The notes under the pieces: model-generated
Seen by the model: only the letters and a program-made list of their open reading frames with translations
Told to the model about the DNA's origin: nothing
Database searches by the model: none
Shown here: positions 12,101-19,440 of the stretch, piece after piece
How the letters are laid out: every line of letters begins with the position of its first letter
Position numbering within the stretch: the stretch's first letter is position 1
DNA from: Meghimatium bilineatum
Lineage: Eukaryota > Mollusca > Gastropoda > Stylommatophora > Philomycidae
Length of the DNA stretch: 64,000 bases
Reading direction: 5' to 3'
NCBI GenBank assembly: GCA_034231615.1
Contig: CM067312.1
Coordinates: forward strand, 8,554,546 to 8,618,545
Position numbers and translations under genes: made by a program

Positions 12101-14833
12101 ATATCTTGTTTCAATTTCTGACTTTTGTCTTCTATCAAATAATCACCATGGATGACAAAGAGATGCAGGCCAGCAGACTTTGCCCTTTTGTGGCATACTC
12201 CTAAATGATTGGAACTGCGTGATGTGCCATCACTGCAGATGGGTCAACAAATCTGATAGATAAAGGATGAATTCACCCAGAAGTGTGTGCTGTGCTCCTG
12301 GTTGGACATGGGATACTTACATACTGACATGCCTCCTTACGGTGATTAAACATGCATCCATACTCCCTCTTACACATCCATGCTTTTGAGACCTTATAAG
12401 AGTTCTCACAAAAATTGCTGCTTTTGCCAGAAAGGTTAATGGGTTGTCAAGAGCTACCTGCTCACTGCTAAAGGGATTATTTCATCATCTTTCACCATAT
12501 TTGGGAGCTCTAAGCACGTTTTTACAAAAAATGAAACATATCCAGGAAAAAACATAGCTATTAAACAATTTTTTTTAATTTTTAGATGCCACATATGAAG
12601 TCATTGCGTGATACTGTGGTTTTCAGCCTTGGCTCGAATATTTTGCACCTCTCAGTTCAGTATCTTCATCTCATTTTTGTGTCAAGATGTGATTTCCTAA
12701 CACACATCCACAGATTGTACTGAGGGAAGTGGGGGTTTAAGTTAGGAATTTTTCTTCTCCTAGCCTGCCAGGGTTAATGTAATCCATCTACCCGGAGTTT
12801 GACGTCAACATTTTCCTCTCCTAGCCTGCCAGGGTTAATGCAATCCATCTACCCAAGAGTTTGAAGTCAAAGTGTTCCTCTCCTAGGTTAACTTTTGTCA
12901 AGGATTTTTTCCTTCCTTGATGATGTGATTCTGTGCTCTGAGGTATTACCCACTTCGACAGGGTTTTTTGAGGTTGTATTCCTCTCTGTTGTTCCATTAT
13001 ACCCTTTTCTCCGTAACCTAACATCCCCTCCCATTAAATCATGTTCCTAACATGAGTTCAATAACTCCGCACCAACAACATGAGCTTATAGTGACTCATA
13101 CCTGCTTGGTGCTGTCCATCACTGGACACATGGGATATTTCAGTGGAGATATTAGGACTGTTTGGCATTCCTCTCCGTCATGGTAGACATAAACACCAAT
13201 TTGGTGTGTAACTGCTTATTTGACTAGATAAATTCCGGCTTCTATCGCAGCTGACCTCTATATCTGAAGGGTGCTCCACTATCTGCCATCTGTAATGTTA
13301 TGAACATTACGCCTGCTATATAGTTATGAACATCCACCATTCAGTGGAATTAGTAAAACACCCAATGTATACATACAACTACCGAAGTCTAATGTGTTTG
13401 ACTAAATAAAACCATAATACAACACATATGTTTTCTCTATACCTGGCTGGGAATCTAGTAGGGACATCATTGCCCTGTCACTAGATTCAGCAGGTGTTTC
13501 TTGTTCTGAATTTGTTCTCAAACTTCTACAGATTAGCAGGACATAATCCAGATAATAGAATATGTTGTGTCATGGTTTATCTCACAGCTTAGCTGTGATA
13601 TCTGCACTTTTCAGCCTAATATATACAACTTCAGCAAGGCTTTTGGGCTAATTTAACTATATGGGATGGGACAGCCAGCTCCATTCTTTGCTCCCTTTTC
13701 CAGCCTGGTAACACACAGTTGAGCAGATTTTGAGAATGGACTTTCAAAAAAACAAGAATAGCAAGAATGGAGAAGAAAGAAAGAAGAGTACATTTTATCA
13801 ACAGCACCTACCTGTACTGGTACATTATATTTCACACGTTTTTCAAAAACACCTTGAGGATAAAGGTTCCTGTTGTACAGAATGCTATGAATGGCTACTT
13901 CAATGAATTCTGCCAAAATGTCAACACCAATTTTATCTGCCAAAGAAAATATAAAAGAAAACCTCTGACTACTACATTACTTTGACATATTGTTTCTTCT
14001 TCAGCATTCATTCTCAAACTCTCACTGGATCTTGTAGCAGGACAACAGTCCTACTAGATTTCCAGCAGGATATAGTTCTTCTTCTGCGATCATTCTCAAA
14101 CTCCTGCAGATTAGTAGGATGTAGTCCAAAAAACAGAATGTGTTGTGTCATGGTTTACAGCATTGCTGCAATTTCTGCGCCTTTCGGCCTGATACATCCG
14201 ACTTCAGCATGGCTTTATGTCACTGACCCTATATGGGATGGGACAGCCAACTCCATCGCATAACCTCTTTAGTCGCCTTTTACGACATGCGTTGAAGGTA
14301 AACAGTGTTGCTATTCTTTGCTCCCCTTTCGGGCCCGGCAACACACGGGCGGGATGTTGTCCAGATAATTGGAATGCGTTGTGCAGCCATTTTATTTGCA
14401 TAATGACTCTGCACATCCATCTTCGGTGGCAATCCTTTAATAGGTAGTATACTACTCTGAGGTGGTAAATGCTAGGGGTTTTTTTTATTTTCTAATTTTT
14501 TCACACCATGCAGTGTTGGAGTCATAAGTTTCAGCTTTCCTGTCCAGCATCCTTTCCTGTCCATAGCAACCCAACTCTGGCCCATGGTCACTGGATGGGT
14601 GGGGCAGCCAGCTATTTCTCTGTCATCTAAAGGTTCTAAAGTTGCTGTATAATTATTCAGAGCTACAATATTTATCTGAATCTGAACTCTCTCGGGGAAT
14701 TATCACATTCAGCACAGATGTGACATAGCTAGAGCACAACATACATGTTACAACAATAACATACAAGCGCATAGAATAATAGAAAATAAATAATTATAAT
14801 AATTATAATACCTTGAAAAACGTCTCCACTCAT
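41..14833 (-). CDS. MAD2L2: MAD2L2 (REV7) HORMA-domain protein, six of about seven exons, 3' end off window
   Basis: Seen: six exons at 14812-14833, 13812-13936, 10439-10614, 6825-6919, 2700-2773 and 41-133, all with AG/GT borders and compatible phases (585 nt, 195 codons). The reading starts MSGDVFQDKIGVDILAEF, continues through KYNVPVQMCLHPDVCSYI and KISVVILQEQTNEPIERF, and reaches DFPWTEAEE and VPVRSMSSDIFN. This order matches the MAD2L2 HORMA fold (FLEVAVHLILY, KKYNVPVQ, CHPELNQYI, VVVILD, KDFPW, LIPLKTMTSDIL). Known: REV7 is a nuclear adaptor in polymerase zeta (with REV3L and REV1) and in shieldin, and closes a seatbelt on client peptides. Human MAD2L2 has 211 residues, so only about 15 C-terminal residues should be missing. 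The introns hold most of the repeats of the first 14 kb. A cytosolic MAD2 is less likely because the diagnostic KYNVPVQ and DFPW blocks are REV7-like. Confidence 0.93.
175..332 (-). mobile_element. SINE family A, full-length copy with 14-bp target duplication
   Basis: Family A is about 155 bp. On its own strand it runs from GAAGACGGATGTGTCGGGCC, through a block with GACACAACGCATTTCCATTC and ACTACATCCTGCTGG, to GAACGCTGAAGAAGAAG. This copy is on the minus strand and flanked by ATAATGCTTCTGAT at 161-174 and 333-346. The fixed 5' end, GAA tail and long duplication fit a SINE moved by target-primed reverse transcription. No tRNA-like A/B box was recognised. Confidence 0.88.
542..698 (-). mobile_element. 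SINE family A copy
   Basis: Diverged copy with all family A blocks. The flanks show only a weak duplication (ATGCATCC versus ATGTATCC). Confidence 0.75.
985..1095 (+). pseudogene. LINE 3'-end remnant (RGRPR-type tail)
   Basis: Broken reading of KRGRPRNN..KELDAEIKSW followed by KVKEARAKDRTRLWRG, the usual C-terminus of several non-LTR reverse transcriptases. The same segment appears on the opposite strand at 11130-11260. Confidence 0.6.
1235..1670 (+). mobile_element. SINE B-type head joined to body H
   Basis: At 1240-1330 there is a B-like head (GACCTGCCAT, GTCGTAAGAGGCAAC). At 1530-1670 the body is not B but segment H (TACTTTTGTCTACTATCA, AGAGATGCAGTCCAATGGAC). The same head plus body recurs at 11995-12245, so this looks like a distinct chimeric repeat family. 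Confidence 0.5.
1905..2030 (+). mobile_element. SINE family B 3' part
   Basis: Contains TTAGATGTGTCTGGCTGAAC, GCAGAGCTGTAAACCATGGC and ACTACATCCTGCTAACC, but no clear tail. Confidence 0.6.
2215..2345 (-). repeat. tRNA-derived SINE-like head
   Basis: On the minus strand, TTGCCAAGTTGATAGTGAGC resembles a pol III A box. CCAGGTTTGAAACCACGCC has a B box inside a possible T arm. A GAAGAAGAA-type tail (2377-2400) precedes it in the same orientation. It may be a tRNA-derived SINE or a decayed tRNA pseudogene. Confidence 0.4.
2415..2690 (+). mobile_element. SINE family B copy in MAD2L2 intron 5
   Basis: Family B is about 272 bp. Its 5' head (CGCCCGTGTGTTGCCGGGGC, then CATGTCGTAAAAGGCGACTA) leads into CATGCTGAAGTCGGATGTGT and a 3' half shared with family A, ending GAACGCAGAAGAAGAAG. 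This copy is diverged at its 5' end and its tail stops just short of the exon 5 donor. Confidence 0.78.
2700..2773 (-). CDS. MAD2L2: MAD2L2 exon 5
   Basis: Acceptor CATGTTTCAG and donor GTAAAA. It encodes TTWTVHAHTMNSTLAAVEEQ and LMRK, matching [20 protein letters not shown]. A SINE B tail ends about 15 bp beyond the donor. Confidence 0.93.
3005..3169 (+). mobile_element. SINE family A copy
   Basis: Nearly full-length, from CTGAAGACGGATGTGTCGG to TGCTGAAGAAGAAGAAG. Confidence 0.82.
3246..3897 (+). repeat. Minisatellite M1 built from 12-bp and 14-bp modules
   Basis: Two modules alternate: X = ATTCTCAGTCTT and Y = ATATCCATAGTCTT. The array is mostly XY with interspersed XYY and XYYY, about twenty X modules in all. 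It continues for one XY after a SINE insertion (4051-4085). It lies in MAD2L2 intron 4. Confidence 0.95.
3898..4050 (+). mobile_element. SINE family A inserted inside minisatellite M1
   Basis: Full-length copy (CTCCGCCGAAGACGG to GCTGAAGAAGAAGA). The flanks are identical, ATATCCATCATCT at 3885-3897 and 4051-4063, with M1 modules on both sides. Confidence 0.92.
4252..4414 (-). mobile_element. SINE family A copy with 9-bp target duplication
   Basis: Full-length minus copy with TTATCAATT at 4243-4251 and 4415-4423. Just upstream, 4190-4240 carries a truncated (GAT)n LINE tail in minus orientation. Confidence 0.85.
4450..5480 (-). mobile_element. Composite non-autonomous element C, near full length
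   Basis: This element of about 1 kb matches 33430-34356 on the other strand end to end. It contains an internal tandem repeat of about 106 bp; successive units start near 4959, 5065 and 5172 (CCCATCGGGTAC..CCTTTCTC), with a diverged one at 4749. Its 3' part (GATGTGCTAGGC, GGCACAACGTAATCACGCTC, GGAGCGAACGC) is distantly like the A/B core. Its tail is AAAACAAACAAACA rather than GAA. Open frames across it are short and I see no protein. Confidence 0.78.
5481..6296. other. MAD2L2 intron 4, no recognised feature
   Basis: AT-rich DNA with only short open frames. I recognise no gene, repeat family or RNA here. Confidence 0.6.
6297..6553 (+). mobile_element. SINE family B copy
   Basis: Contains head CATGTTGTAGGATGCGACTA, core GCTGAAGTTGGATGTGTCAG and 3' block ATATCCTGCTAATC. 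The tail has decayed to GTAGAAGAGAAAG. Confidence 0.78.
6825..6919 (-). CDS. MAD2L2: MAD2L2 exon 4
   Basis: Acceptor GAACTACAG and donor GTGGGC. It encodes HLFQVEQSLRGFLLKLNVSD, corresponding to the HVEQLLRAFILKISVCD helix of human REV7. Confidence 0.94.
7085..7209 (+). mobile_element. SINE family B, 5' half of an interrupted copy
   Basis: Head of family B up to the CCATATAGG block. The rest of the same copy resumes at 7468. A short minus-oriented SINE tail (TTCTTCTGCGTTCATTCTC) precedes it at 7047-7080. Confidence 0.75.
7210..7467 (+). mobile_element. tRNA-derived insertion inside a SINE B
   Basis: The 258-bp insert is flanked by CATATAGG (7202-7209 and 7468-7475) and splits a family B copy at its CCATATAGGGTCA block. 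Its 5' part has an A-box-like TGGCACAGTTATTAAGCC and a B-box-like GTGGGTTCAAATCCTGATC about 50 bp apart, as in a tRNA-headed SINE. Confidence 0.6.
7468..7625 (+). mobile_element. SINE family B, 3' half of the interrupted copy
   Basis: Resumes at CATATAGGG, then CTGAAGTCGAATGTATCAGG, ACTATATCCTAATAA and GAGAATGAACACAAAATAAG. Confidence 0.75.
7632..7880 (-). mobile_element. SINE family B copy, abutting head-on
   Basis: Minus copy from CAGATTAGTAAGATATAGTC to the head GCTCCCCTTTTGGCC. It lies tail to tail with the plus copy ending at 7625. Confidence 0.78.
8005..8612 (+). repeat. Minisatellite M2, 35-41 bp unit
   Basis: Unit GATAAGGAAGCCTATATG plus TACAAATATTACACTCA, with a longer form carrying GATACA. 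About sixteen units. The array resumes at 10338-10402 after a LINE insertion, ending about 35 bp from the MAD2L2 exon 3 donor. Confidence 0.95.
8613..10337 (+). pseudogene. 5'-truncated LINE (RT thumb plus RNase H) inserted in minisatellite M2
   Basis: Seen: a reverse transcriptase end with PQGSPLSPVLFNVYT and SYADDILVYRQG, then the thumb, an RNase H domain (IYTDGSVERH, GHAGVRGNERADRLA) and a C-terminal CPECNDDDP. One stop (9311) and at least two frameshifts (near 9379, 9984-10110) break it. Relative to the copy at 21003-22534 it lacks about 80 bp near 10100. It is flanked by AGATAAGGAA at 8603-8612 and 10338-10347 and ends in CTAACTAA. RT plus RNase H places it in the broad I/Jockey/R1 group; the clade is not resolved. 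Confidence 0.9.
10338..10402 (+). repeat. Minisatellite M2, right remnant
   Basis: Two diverged M2 units continue the array interrupted by the LINE. Confidence 0.88.
10439..10614 (-). CDS. MAD2L2: MAD2L2 exon 3
   Basis: Acceptor TTCTGCAG and donor GTAAGT. It encodes CLHPDVCSYISSILDSLK, then KISVVILQEQ and IERFVLEI, the central HORMA sheet. It ends with two extra bases that exon 4 completes. The 35-bp minisatellite and a LINE insertion begin about 40 bp inside the following intron. Confidence 0.95.
10796..11045 (-). pseudogene. LINE reverse transcriptase C-terminal remnant
   Basis: Reads LNTKITLFKTIIMPML and AEMVCLRRILGISLRDR, the post-catalytic region of non-LTR RTs. It lies in MAD2L2 intron 2. 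Confidence 0.7.
11086..11390 (-). pseudogene. LINE 3' end with (GATG)n tail
   Basis: Reads NKERGRPRNTCWKELDAEI, then KEAIAKDR, and ends in a GATGGATGGAT tail at 11086-11100 on the minus strand. Its order relative to the RT fragment at 10796-11045 shows they are two separate insertions. Confidence 0.65.
11351..11433 (+). repeat. Triplicated 27-bp unit
   Basis: Three near-identical copies of TTCCTCCACTGGAGTTTG plus TTTAGTTC at the 5' edge of the LINE remnant. Confidence 0.9.
11483..11636 (+). mobile_element. SINE family A copy, tail hit by a later insertion
   Basis: From CACCAAAGACAGATGTATTG to GAGAATGAATACTAAAGAA. The last 13 bases are duplicated after the 44-bp insert that follows; the duplicate is 11681-11693. 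Confidence 0.85.
11637..11680 (+). mobile_element. 44-bp LINE 3'-end insertion
   Basis: The sequence (GACTTGCTGTGTAGACATG..GAACGAGAAGAAGAA) nearly equals the 3' end of the LINE at 61392-61436. It is flanked by GAATACTAAAGAA at 11624-11636 and 11681-11693, so it is an extremely 5'-truncated insertion of the GAA-tailed LINE. Confidence 0.88.
11818..11925 (-). mobile_element. SINE family B head fragment
   Basis: Minus-strand head only: GCCTCCTATGACATGCATG, then TCTTTGCTCCTCTTTCG. Confidence 0.6.
11995..12245 (+). mobile_element. SINE B-type head joined to body H, second copy
   Basis: Head CATGCATGTCGTAGCAGGCA, followed by TGACTTTTGTCTTCTATCA and GATGCAGGCCAGCAGACTTT, parallel to 1235-1670. Confidence 0.5.
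12757..12890 (+). repeat. Tandem duplication, about 62-bp unit
   Basis: CTCCTAGCCTGCCAGGGTTA plus ATCCATCTACCC and GAGTTTGA occur twice, with a partial third start. The rest of 12250-13375 (MAD2L2 intron 2) shows nothing I recognise. Confidence 0.88.
13379..13498 (+). mobile_element. SINE family A remnant
   Basis: Diverged family A: CGAAGTCTAATGTGTTTG, TGGGAATCTAGTAGG, GATTCAGCAGG. Confidence 0.6.
13499..13715 (-). mobile_element. SINE family B copy
   Basis: Minus copy with CAGATTAGCAGGACATAATC, CCTAATATATACAACTTCAG and TATGGGATGGGACAGCC. It lies 96 bp from the MAD2L2 exon 2 donor. Confidence 0.75.
13812..13936 (-). CDS. MAD2L2: MAD2L2 exon 2
   Basis: Acceptor TTTGGCAG and donor GTAGGT. 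It encodes the first HORMA helix and strand (ILAEFIEVAIHSILYNRN, then VFEKRVKYNVPVQ) and ends in phase 0. Confidence 0.95.
13992..14075 (-). mobile_element. SINE family A, left half of an interrupted copy
   Basis: The tail and 3' block of family A stop at CAGCAGGATATAG, where a family B element is inserted. The other half is 14352-14430. Confidence 0.82.
14076..14351 (-). mobile_element. SINE family B inserted inside a SINE A
   Basis: Full-length 276-bp minus copy from TTCTTCTTCTGCG to CACACGGGCG. It splits a family A copy at GGATATAG/GGATGTTG (14068-14075 and 14352-14359), an imperfect 8-bp duplication. Confidence 0.87.
14352..14430 (-). mobile_element. SINE family A, right half of the interrupted copy
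   Basis: Resumes with GGATGTTGTCCAG and runs to the 5' end CATCCATCTTCGGTGG. Confidence 0.8.
14515..14690 (+). repeat. Dispersed repeat I
   Basis: Shares GTTTCAGCTTT, CATGGTCACTGG, GGGCAGCCAGCTAT and TTCAGAGCT with 49720-49880 in the same orientation. Family type unknown. It lies in MAD2L2 intron 1. Confidence 0.55.
14812..14833 (-). CDS. MAD2L2: MAD2L2 exon 1 (start codon)
   Basis: This short first coding exon reads ATG plus six codons and one base (MSGDVFQ, then G), with donor GTATTA. The leftover G joins AT of exon 2 to give Asp. The start is inferred from the frame and from the usual REV7 N-terminal length. The transcription start was not identified. Confidence 0.75.
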
Positions 14834-15505
14834 AGTTAAAGTAGAAGAATATAGGTCTAGTCCTCTTTGATGAACATTCAGCCGACTATTCGAGAGAATG
14901 TGTCTCTTATATAATCTTACCTACTCTGCATATGCCTACATGCTATGATGATGCTTCTTTCACGAATAACGACGTGAAATGAAAGTTCAATAGGCTTTTA
15001 TTATTGTTTTGGTTCGTGGACCAAATGTCCGCCTATGATGTGTGCTGTAAATTCTGACAGTAAAATATCCTGATGGTATTTATTATTTCTCTTTCGCAAG
15101 AGAAGATGAGTATGACATGAACAATAAAAATGTGGCGAACAAAGAAGGGGAAAAAACATTTGTGATTATCTAACTTGGTTTGGGTTTATGAGTTCGTAGA
15201 TATTCGATTCGTGCCAGGAAACATCTATTACAGTGCATGCAGGAGTGCAGAGAGTCCCGCGTCGGAGAACTTTCGGATTTGTCCTTCCGCTCCAGTAGCT
15301 TGTAAATTGTCCGCAGTGTTCTTTTTTTCTTCAAATTTAGTGATGCTAGCTAGCGAGTCGTTAGATAATTTATCCTGTTCATAACAAATAGTTCGCGAAA
15401 ATAAATTTCATGTGGAGAACATTCCAACAATGGTGGGCAGTGATCGAGTAACCAACAGACTTCACAATCGAGATACCAGCTTCCAAAATACACCAAAAAT
15501 GGAGC
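14834..15505 (-). other. MAD2L2 upstream region
   Basis: Stretch 5' of the MAD2L2 start codon. It presumably contains the 5' UTR and promoter, but no TATA box or initiator stands out. No other gene is recognised. Confidence 0.4.
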
Positions 15506-15509
15506 ACGG

Positions 15510-15880
15510 TGTAGAACTAGCAAATTCACAGTAGGAACATTAAATATATATGGTAGCCACAGGAGTGACCAGAAGACACAGAATTAGAAACGAGATCATA
15601 GGAGAAAAAGTGGATGTCGTATCAATTCTACAATAGGCATACATACAAAATCAACAAATGGGATTGTTTAGTTATCTGGAAAGAATGCCGTATGATTCAT
15701 TAGTTTATAAAGAATAGGCCCTATATGAAGAGAGGAGACGCAGAGAGGAGAGCCAGGGGTATACCTAGAGTACGCTGGATCGACAACATCAAAGAGATAT
15801 TACACGAACACGAAATAACATTATCTGAAGCTGCCAGAAAAGCGAGAACATGAACATTGTATCTCCCTTGACACCCGTAA
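15510..15880 (+). pseudogene. Internally deleted LINE (endonuclease start joined to RT end)
   Basis: Near 15530 it reads TVGTLNIYG..HR and then IGEKVDVVSIL, like the start of an APE endonuclease domain. By 15720 it reads ERRARGIPRVRWIDNIKE and AARKAR, a LINE C-terminus. The whole RT between is missing. Confidence 0.6.
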
Positions 15881-15904
15881 AGGGTAAACGAGGAAGGAAA
15901 GATA

Positions 15905-16320
15905 GATAGCGGTGATCAGGGTGTGCCAAGCTGGGGCTGTAGTTTCCTAGGAGCTAGGATCGATGTTGCGGTGCTGGAGAGAGTGTTTTATGTGATCCTT
16001 TAAGCGCTTTTTCTGCCCTCTACTTGGAAGTTTACCATCGAACATTTCCCCTTAGAATAATTTCTTTGGAAGGCGCTTGTCTAGCATACGGAAGATGTGG
16101 CCAGTTTAGCGGGGTTGGAACCTAGTCAGCAGGGCATGGATGCTTTCCATTCAGGACTTTTGAATGATTTCCATGTCTGGTACTCGATCCTGCCAACGTA
16201 CTCTCATGAAGCTTCTTAGGCACCGAAGGTGAAAAGAGTTAAGCTGTCGAGCACGTCTCGCATAGACAGTCCAGGACAAGGCAGCGTAAACCAGTGTTGC
16301 TTTCTATTGTAAGTAATGAC
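15905..16320 (-). pseudogene. LINE RT C-terminal remnant (WQDRVPD type)
   Basis: Minus reading TLVYAALSWTVYARRARQL, then FMRVRWQDRVPDMEII, GHIFRMLDKRLPKKLF and KKRLKDHIKHSL. This signature is typical of one widespread animal non-LTR family. Several stops. Confidence 0.7.
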
Positions 16321-16375
16321 AGCACTGTACTGTAGTCTTTGGTTTAAAGGGGGGGGGTGAGGAGCTATGTGATTT

Positions 16376-16518
16376 CATCATCATTAAGTACGAGTCCGCA
16401 ACGAAGGAGGGCAGCAACAGACATCCAACATCTCCTTCTGTCTTGGTGATACACTCTGCAAGACTGATACATGTCCATCACGTGATGTTACACTCCCACT
16501 TCCTTGTATCTCTACTTG
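16376..16518 (-). mobile_element. LINE 3' fragment with (GAT)n tail
   Basis: Minus copy of the segment described at 16703-16847. It forms an inverted pair with that copy about 185 bp away. Confidence 0.7.
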
Positions 16519-16702
16519 CGTATTGTTCGCCTTTCCTCAACTTTATGTGATTTACCTATTTTTTTAAGAAAAAGGAAATTTTCTCATTTTCATTGGACTT
16601 TTAATGTCTGTTTTGAGGAAACTATGAGTGGAGGGTCGATTTTTAACCAACAATTTTTGGCTTGCTTCCAAGTACTAACTATCATATTTTAACGACTTCA
16701 TT

Positions 16703-16847
16703 AGACAGAGATATACAAGTGGGAGAGTAACATCACACGATGAACAAGTTACAGTCTAGCAGAGTGCACCACCAAGACAAGAGACAGGAGGTGTTAGAGA
16801 TACGTTGCAGCCAACCTTCGTTGCGGAGACGGCACTTAATGATGATG
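16703..16847 (+). mobile_element. LINE 3' fragment with (GAT)n tail and 12-bp target duplication
   Basis: The 145-bp insert is flanked by AACGACTTCATT at 16691-16702 and 16848-16859. The tRNA-unit copy at 20773-21000 carries the uninterrupted site, so the edges are certain. The family consensus can be read as RQRYKWDSNI.RWTGYSLAE then a C-terminal ANLRCG, so this is the coding end of a LINE rather than a SINE. Confidence 0.85.
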
Positions 16848-16978
16848 AACGACTTCATTCAATTCGGCAAAACTTCAAGCAGAGAAAAGACAATAAACAG
16901 AGATAGAATTGAATGTTCGAAACCTACAAAAATGTATAATCCACTAATCTAGTTTCGTATACTTAAGTTTAGGATATC

Positions 16979-17050
16979 TCCCAAGTGGTCTAGTGGTTAG
17001 GATTTCGCGTTCTCACCGCGACGGCCGGGGTTCGATTCCCCGCTTGGGAA
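16979..17050 (+). tRNA. tRNA-Glu (CTC)
   Basis: 72 nt. Acceptor TCCCAAG pairs with CTTGGGA and is followed by discriminator A. The anticodon stem is TCGCG/CGCGA with loop TTCTCAC (anticodon CTC, reads GAG). A box TGGTCTAGTGG and B box GGTTCGATTCC are intact, and a T run follows. Confidence 0.95.
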
Positions 17051-17318
17051 AATATTTTTTTCTTCATTCCACTGCCAGGAACATGGTTAGATTTGTAGTT
17101 GTCGAAGTCGGAAAACTCGACGTCGGTTAACTCAAGTCGCGTACCAACTACAGATTCCAAGTATATAAATAGTTACCAACAGAAAACACGATAGTAATCA
17201 AAAGCGTAACGCGAATGAAGTTGTAAGTAATTACTTGCAGATGTCTTCTGTACCGTAGTTGGTCATGCCACATCTCTGTGCTTCTTAGGAGTGGCATAGG
17301 TGAATTGGCCGCTACATT

Positions 17319-17480
17319 TCTTCTTCTTCAGCGTTCATTCTCAAACTCCCGCTGTATCTCCCTTATAGTATGACCATGGTCCTACTAGATTTCCAGCAGG
17401 ATGTAATCCAGAGAATGGAAATGCGTTGTGTCGCCGTTTTATTTGCGCCAATGGCCCGATACATCCGTTTTTGGCGGGGG
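17319..17480 (-). mobile_element. SINE family A copy
   Basis: Well-preserved minus copy from TTTCTTCTTCTTCAGCG to CATCCGTTTTTGGCGG. Confidence 0.85.
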
Positions 17481-17586
17481 CCCCTACTCAAAACTGATTA
17501 TTTCATGTATTTAGACATGTGATATCATGATCAATTATGCAAAATTAAGTGGATAAAGTCAAGTATATTAGCCTCATTTTAGTATC

Positions 17587-18055
17587 AGATGGCAGGTGCT
17601 CCAATCAGATCAAGAACAGGATAGCACAGTCCAAATCAACATTTCAAAACAGTATAAACATTCTATGCAATGGAGTTATCAACGCATACACGAGTTCGAG
17701 TGCTATGATGCTATATTAAGACAATCTTTCTTTATGGAAGCAAAGCATGGTCAGCATGGCCTCATAGATGCTGGAGTAAAACGACAAATTGTAGCTAAAA
17801 AAATTAGAAGCATCAGATGGCAGGTGCTCCAATGAGATCAAGAACAGGATAACACTAGATTTTTAGGACATGATTTAGTAACCACCGGAAAGATCATGGG
17901 CAGAAGACACAGAGGAAGACAAATAGAGAAATGTTGAATGGGTTGTCACTGTGACCAGAATGGCAAAAAAAAAATAAGTCACCAACTAAACTTATTAACA
18001 GCACAAGAGACAGAGAATTATGGAGAATCATGATCGCCTACGCCACCAAACTTGA
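17587..18055 (+). pseudogene. Decayed LINE C-terminus with a 40-bp direct repeat
   Basis: Reads GKIMGRRHRGRQIEK near 17890 and RDRELWRIMI near 18010. AGATGGCAGGTGCTCCAAT followed by AGATCAAGAACAGGATA occurs at 17587 and again at 17815, so the left part is locally duplicated. Confidence 0.5.
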
Positions 18056-18299
18056 TTGATTGAAGTATGTGGCATGTTTCGTATATCATATGACATGTCA
18101 TTTCATTTTTTCTGCATAGTTCTAAGAGGGTGGGGGTTGTCAAAGAATCCATCAATGCCTTCACTACAATCACGAGTAGTCTTACAGTGCCTTCACTACA
18201 ACCACGAGTAGTCTTACAATGGAGATAAAGACTGTGGCGGACGTAGGCACTGTCATGGCTTATAGCACAGGGCTGTTCTCATGTATGTATAAAAAAAAC

Positions 18300-18830
18300 T
18301 CGGTGTGAGAAAACTCGGCTACTTTCGCACAACTTGTCTCAGGGAGGTTATGAACGTCGGATGGCAAGACAAGATTCCAGATACAGCTGTCCTTGATAGA
18401 GCTGGTATCCCCAGCATTTACACGATCCTGATGCAGACACAGATTCGTTGGGCAGGTCATTTGGTGCGTGTTCCGGACGATCGTCTGTCAGGGATACTTC
18501 TTTGTGGTGGACTGAGGAAGGGTACACGATCTTGGAGTGGCCAAGGGAGGCGCTGCAGGAACTCGTTGGAGACCTCACTGCGAGTCTTTGAAGTGGACCA
18601 AGATACATGAGAAGAACTTGCACAAAATAGAGCTACATGGCGGTCTACAATAAAAAAGAACCCATCGTCTTATGAAAGGAAGAGAGGTGCGGAGGTTCAA
18701 CAGCGGAGAGTGGCTAGAAGGTCACGAACAGACCAAGATCCGTCTACAGTGGTCATTCCATGCCCGAACATCCAAGGACGTTTACATCTCGAATATGGCT
18801 CGTTAGCCATCTGCGAACTCAAAATAAAGA
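18300..18830 (+). pseudogene. LINE RT C-terminus (WQDKIPD type)
   Basis: Reads VMNVGWQDKIPDTAVLDRAG, IPSIYTILMQTQIRWAGHLV, VPDDRLSG and RATWRSTIKK, then a decayed zinc-finger-like tail starting IPCPN. Same family as 15905-16320. Confidence 0.75.
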
Positions 18831-18949
18831 ACATAATTCTAATTTAATTTGGATGTAGCAAAAGGTCATCATCAGTTGTGAAGGACGAACAACACAAACA
18901 CATAGTGATTAAATGAACATGACCAGCAAAGTTACAGCAGGAGGCTCCA

Positions 18950-19150
18950 TCGCCAATGGTTGCATTTATTGATACAATCTATGACGAGAAACATTACCTT
19001 TATATTCGTGCGGGGGTCAAAGGCAATGAGCGAGCCGATGTACTGGCGAGAATGGCCACAGTATCAATAAGTACATCAGTGGATCGATCTACATTGTTAA
19101 TTCCTCAAGGGACCTGGTCCGCTGAGAAGATGTTCAAGTGTGATTCATGA
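18950..19150 (+). pseudogene. RNase H C-terminal remnant of a LINE
   Basis: Reads VKGNERADVLARMA, the end of a retrotransposon RNase H domain; compare VRGNERADQLA at 22180. Confidence 0.5.
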
Positions 19151-19440
19151 TCGCTTTTAAGAATGCACGAGATTGGTGTATGCCTAACGATCAGAACAAC
19201 CCGTAGGCCTGTAGCACAACAGATTCGTCTTGTAAAATATAAAAATGTTGGCGAATACTTTCTACCACATTTTATCGTAAATAACGCAGATATTTCATAT
19301 TTTATTGGCTCCGCTATAATTCTTAGTAACAATTTTCGGCACAAGAAAGTTAATATTTCTTTACTTGTTTAATGTAAATTATTTGGATGTAAAATTAAGA
19401 CACATGGCTTAAAATTAAAACTCTTTATAAGTATATAAGG

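Noticed and set aside
16703-16847. (GAT)n-tailed repeat as a new SINE with an A box (TAGCAGAGTGC)
   Set aside because: The longer copy at 53120-53345 reads as the C-terminus of a LINE, so these are 5'-truncated LINE ends.
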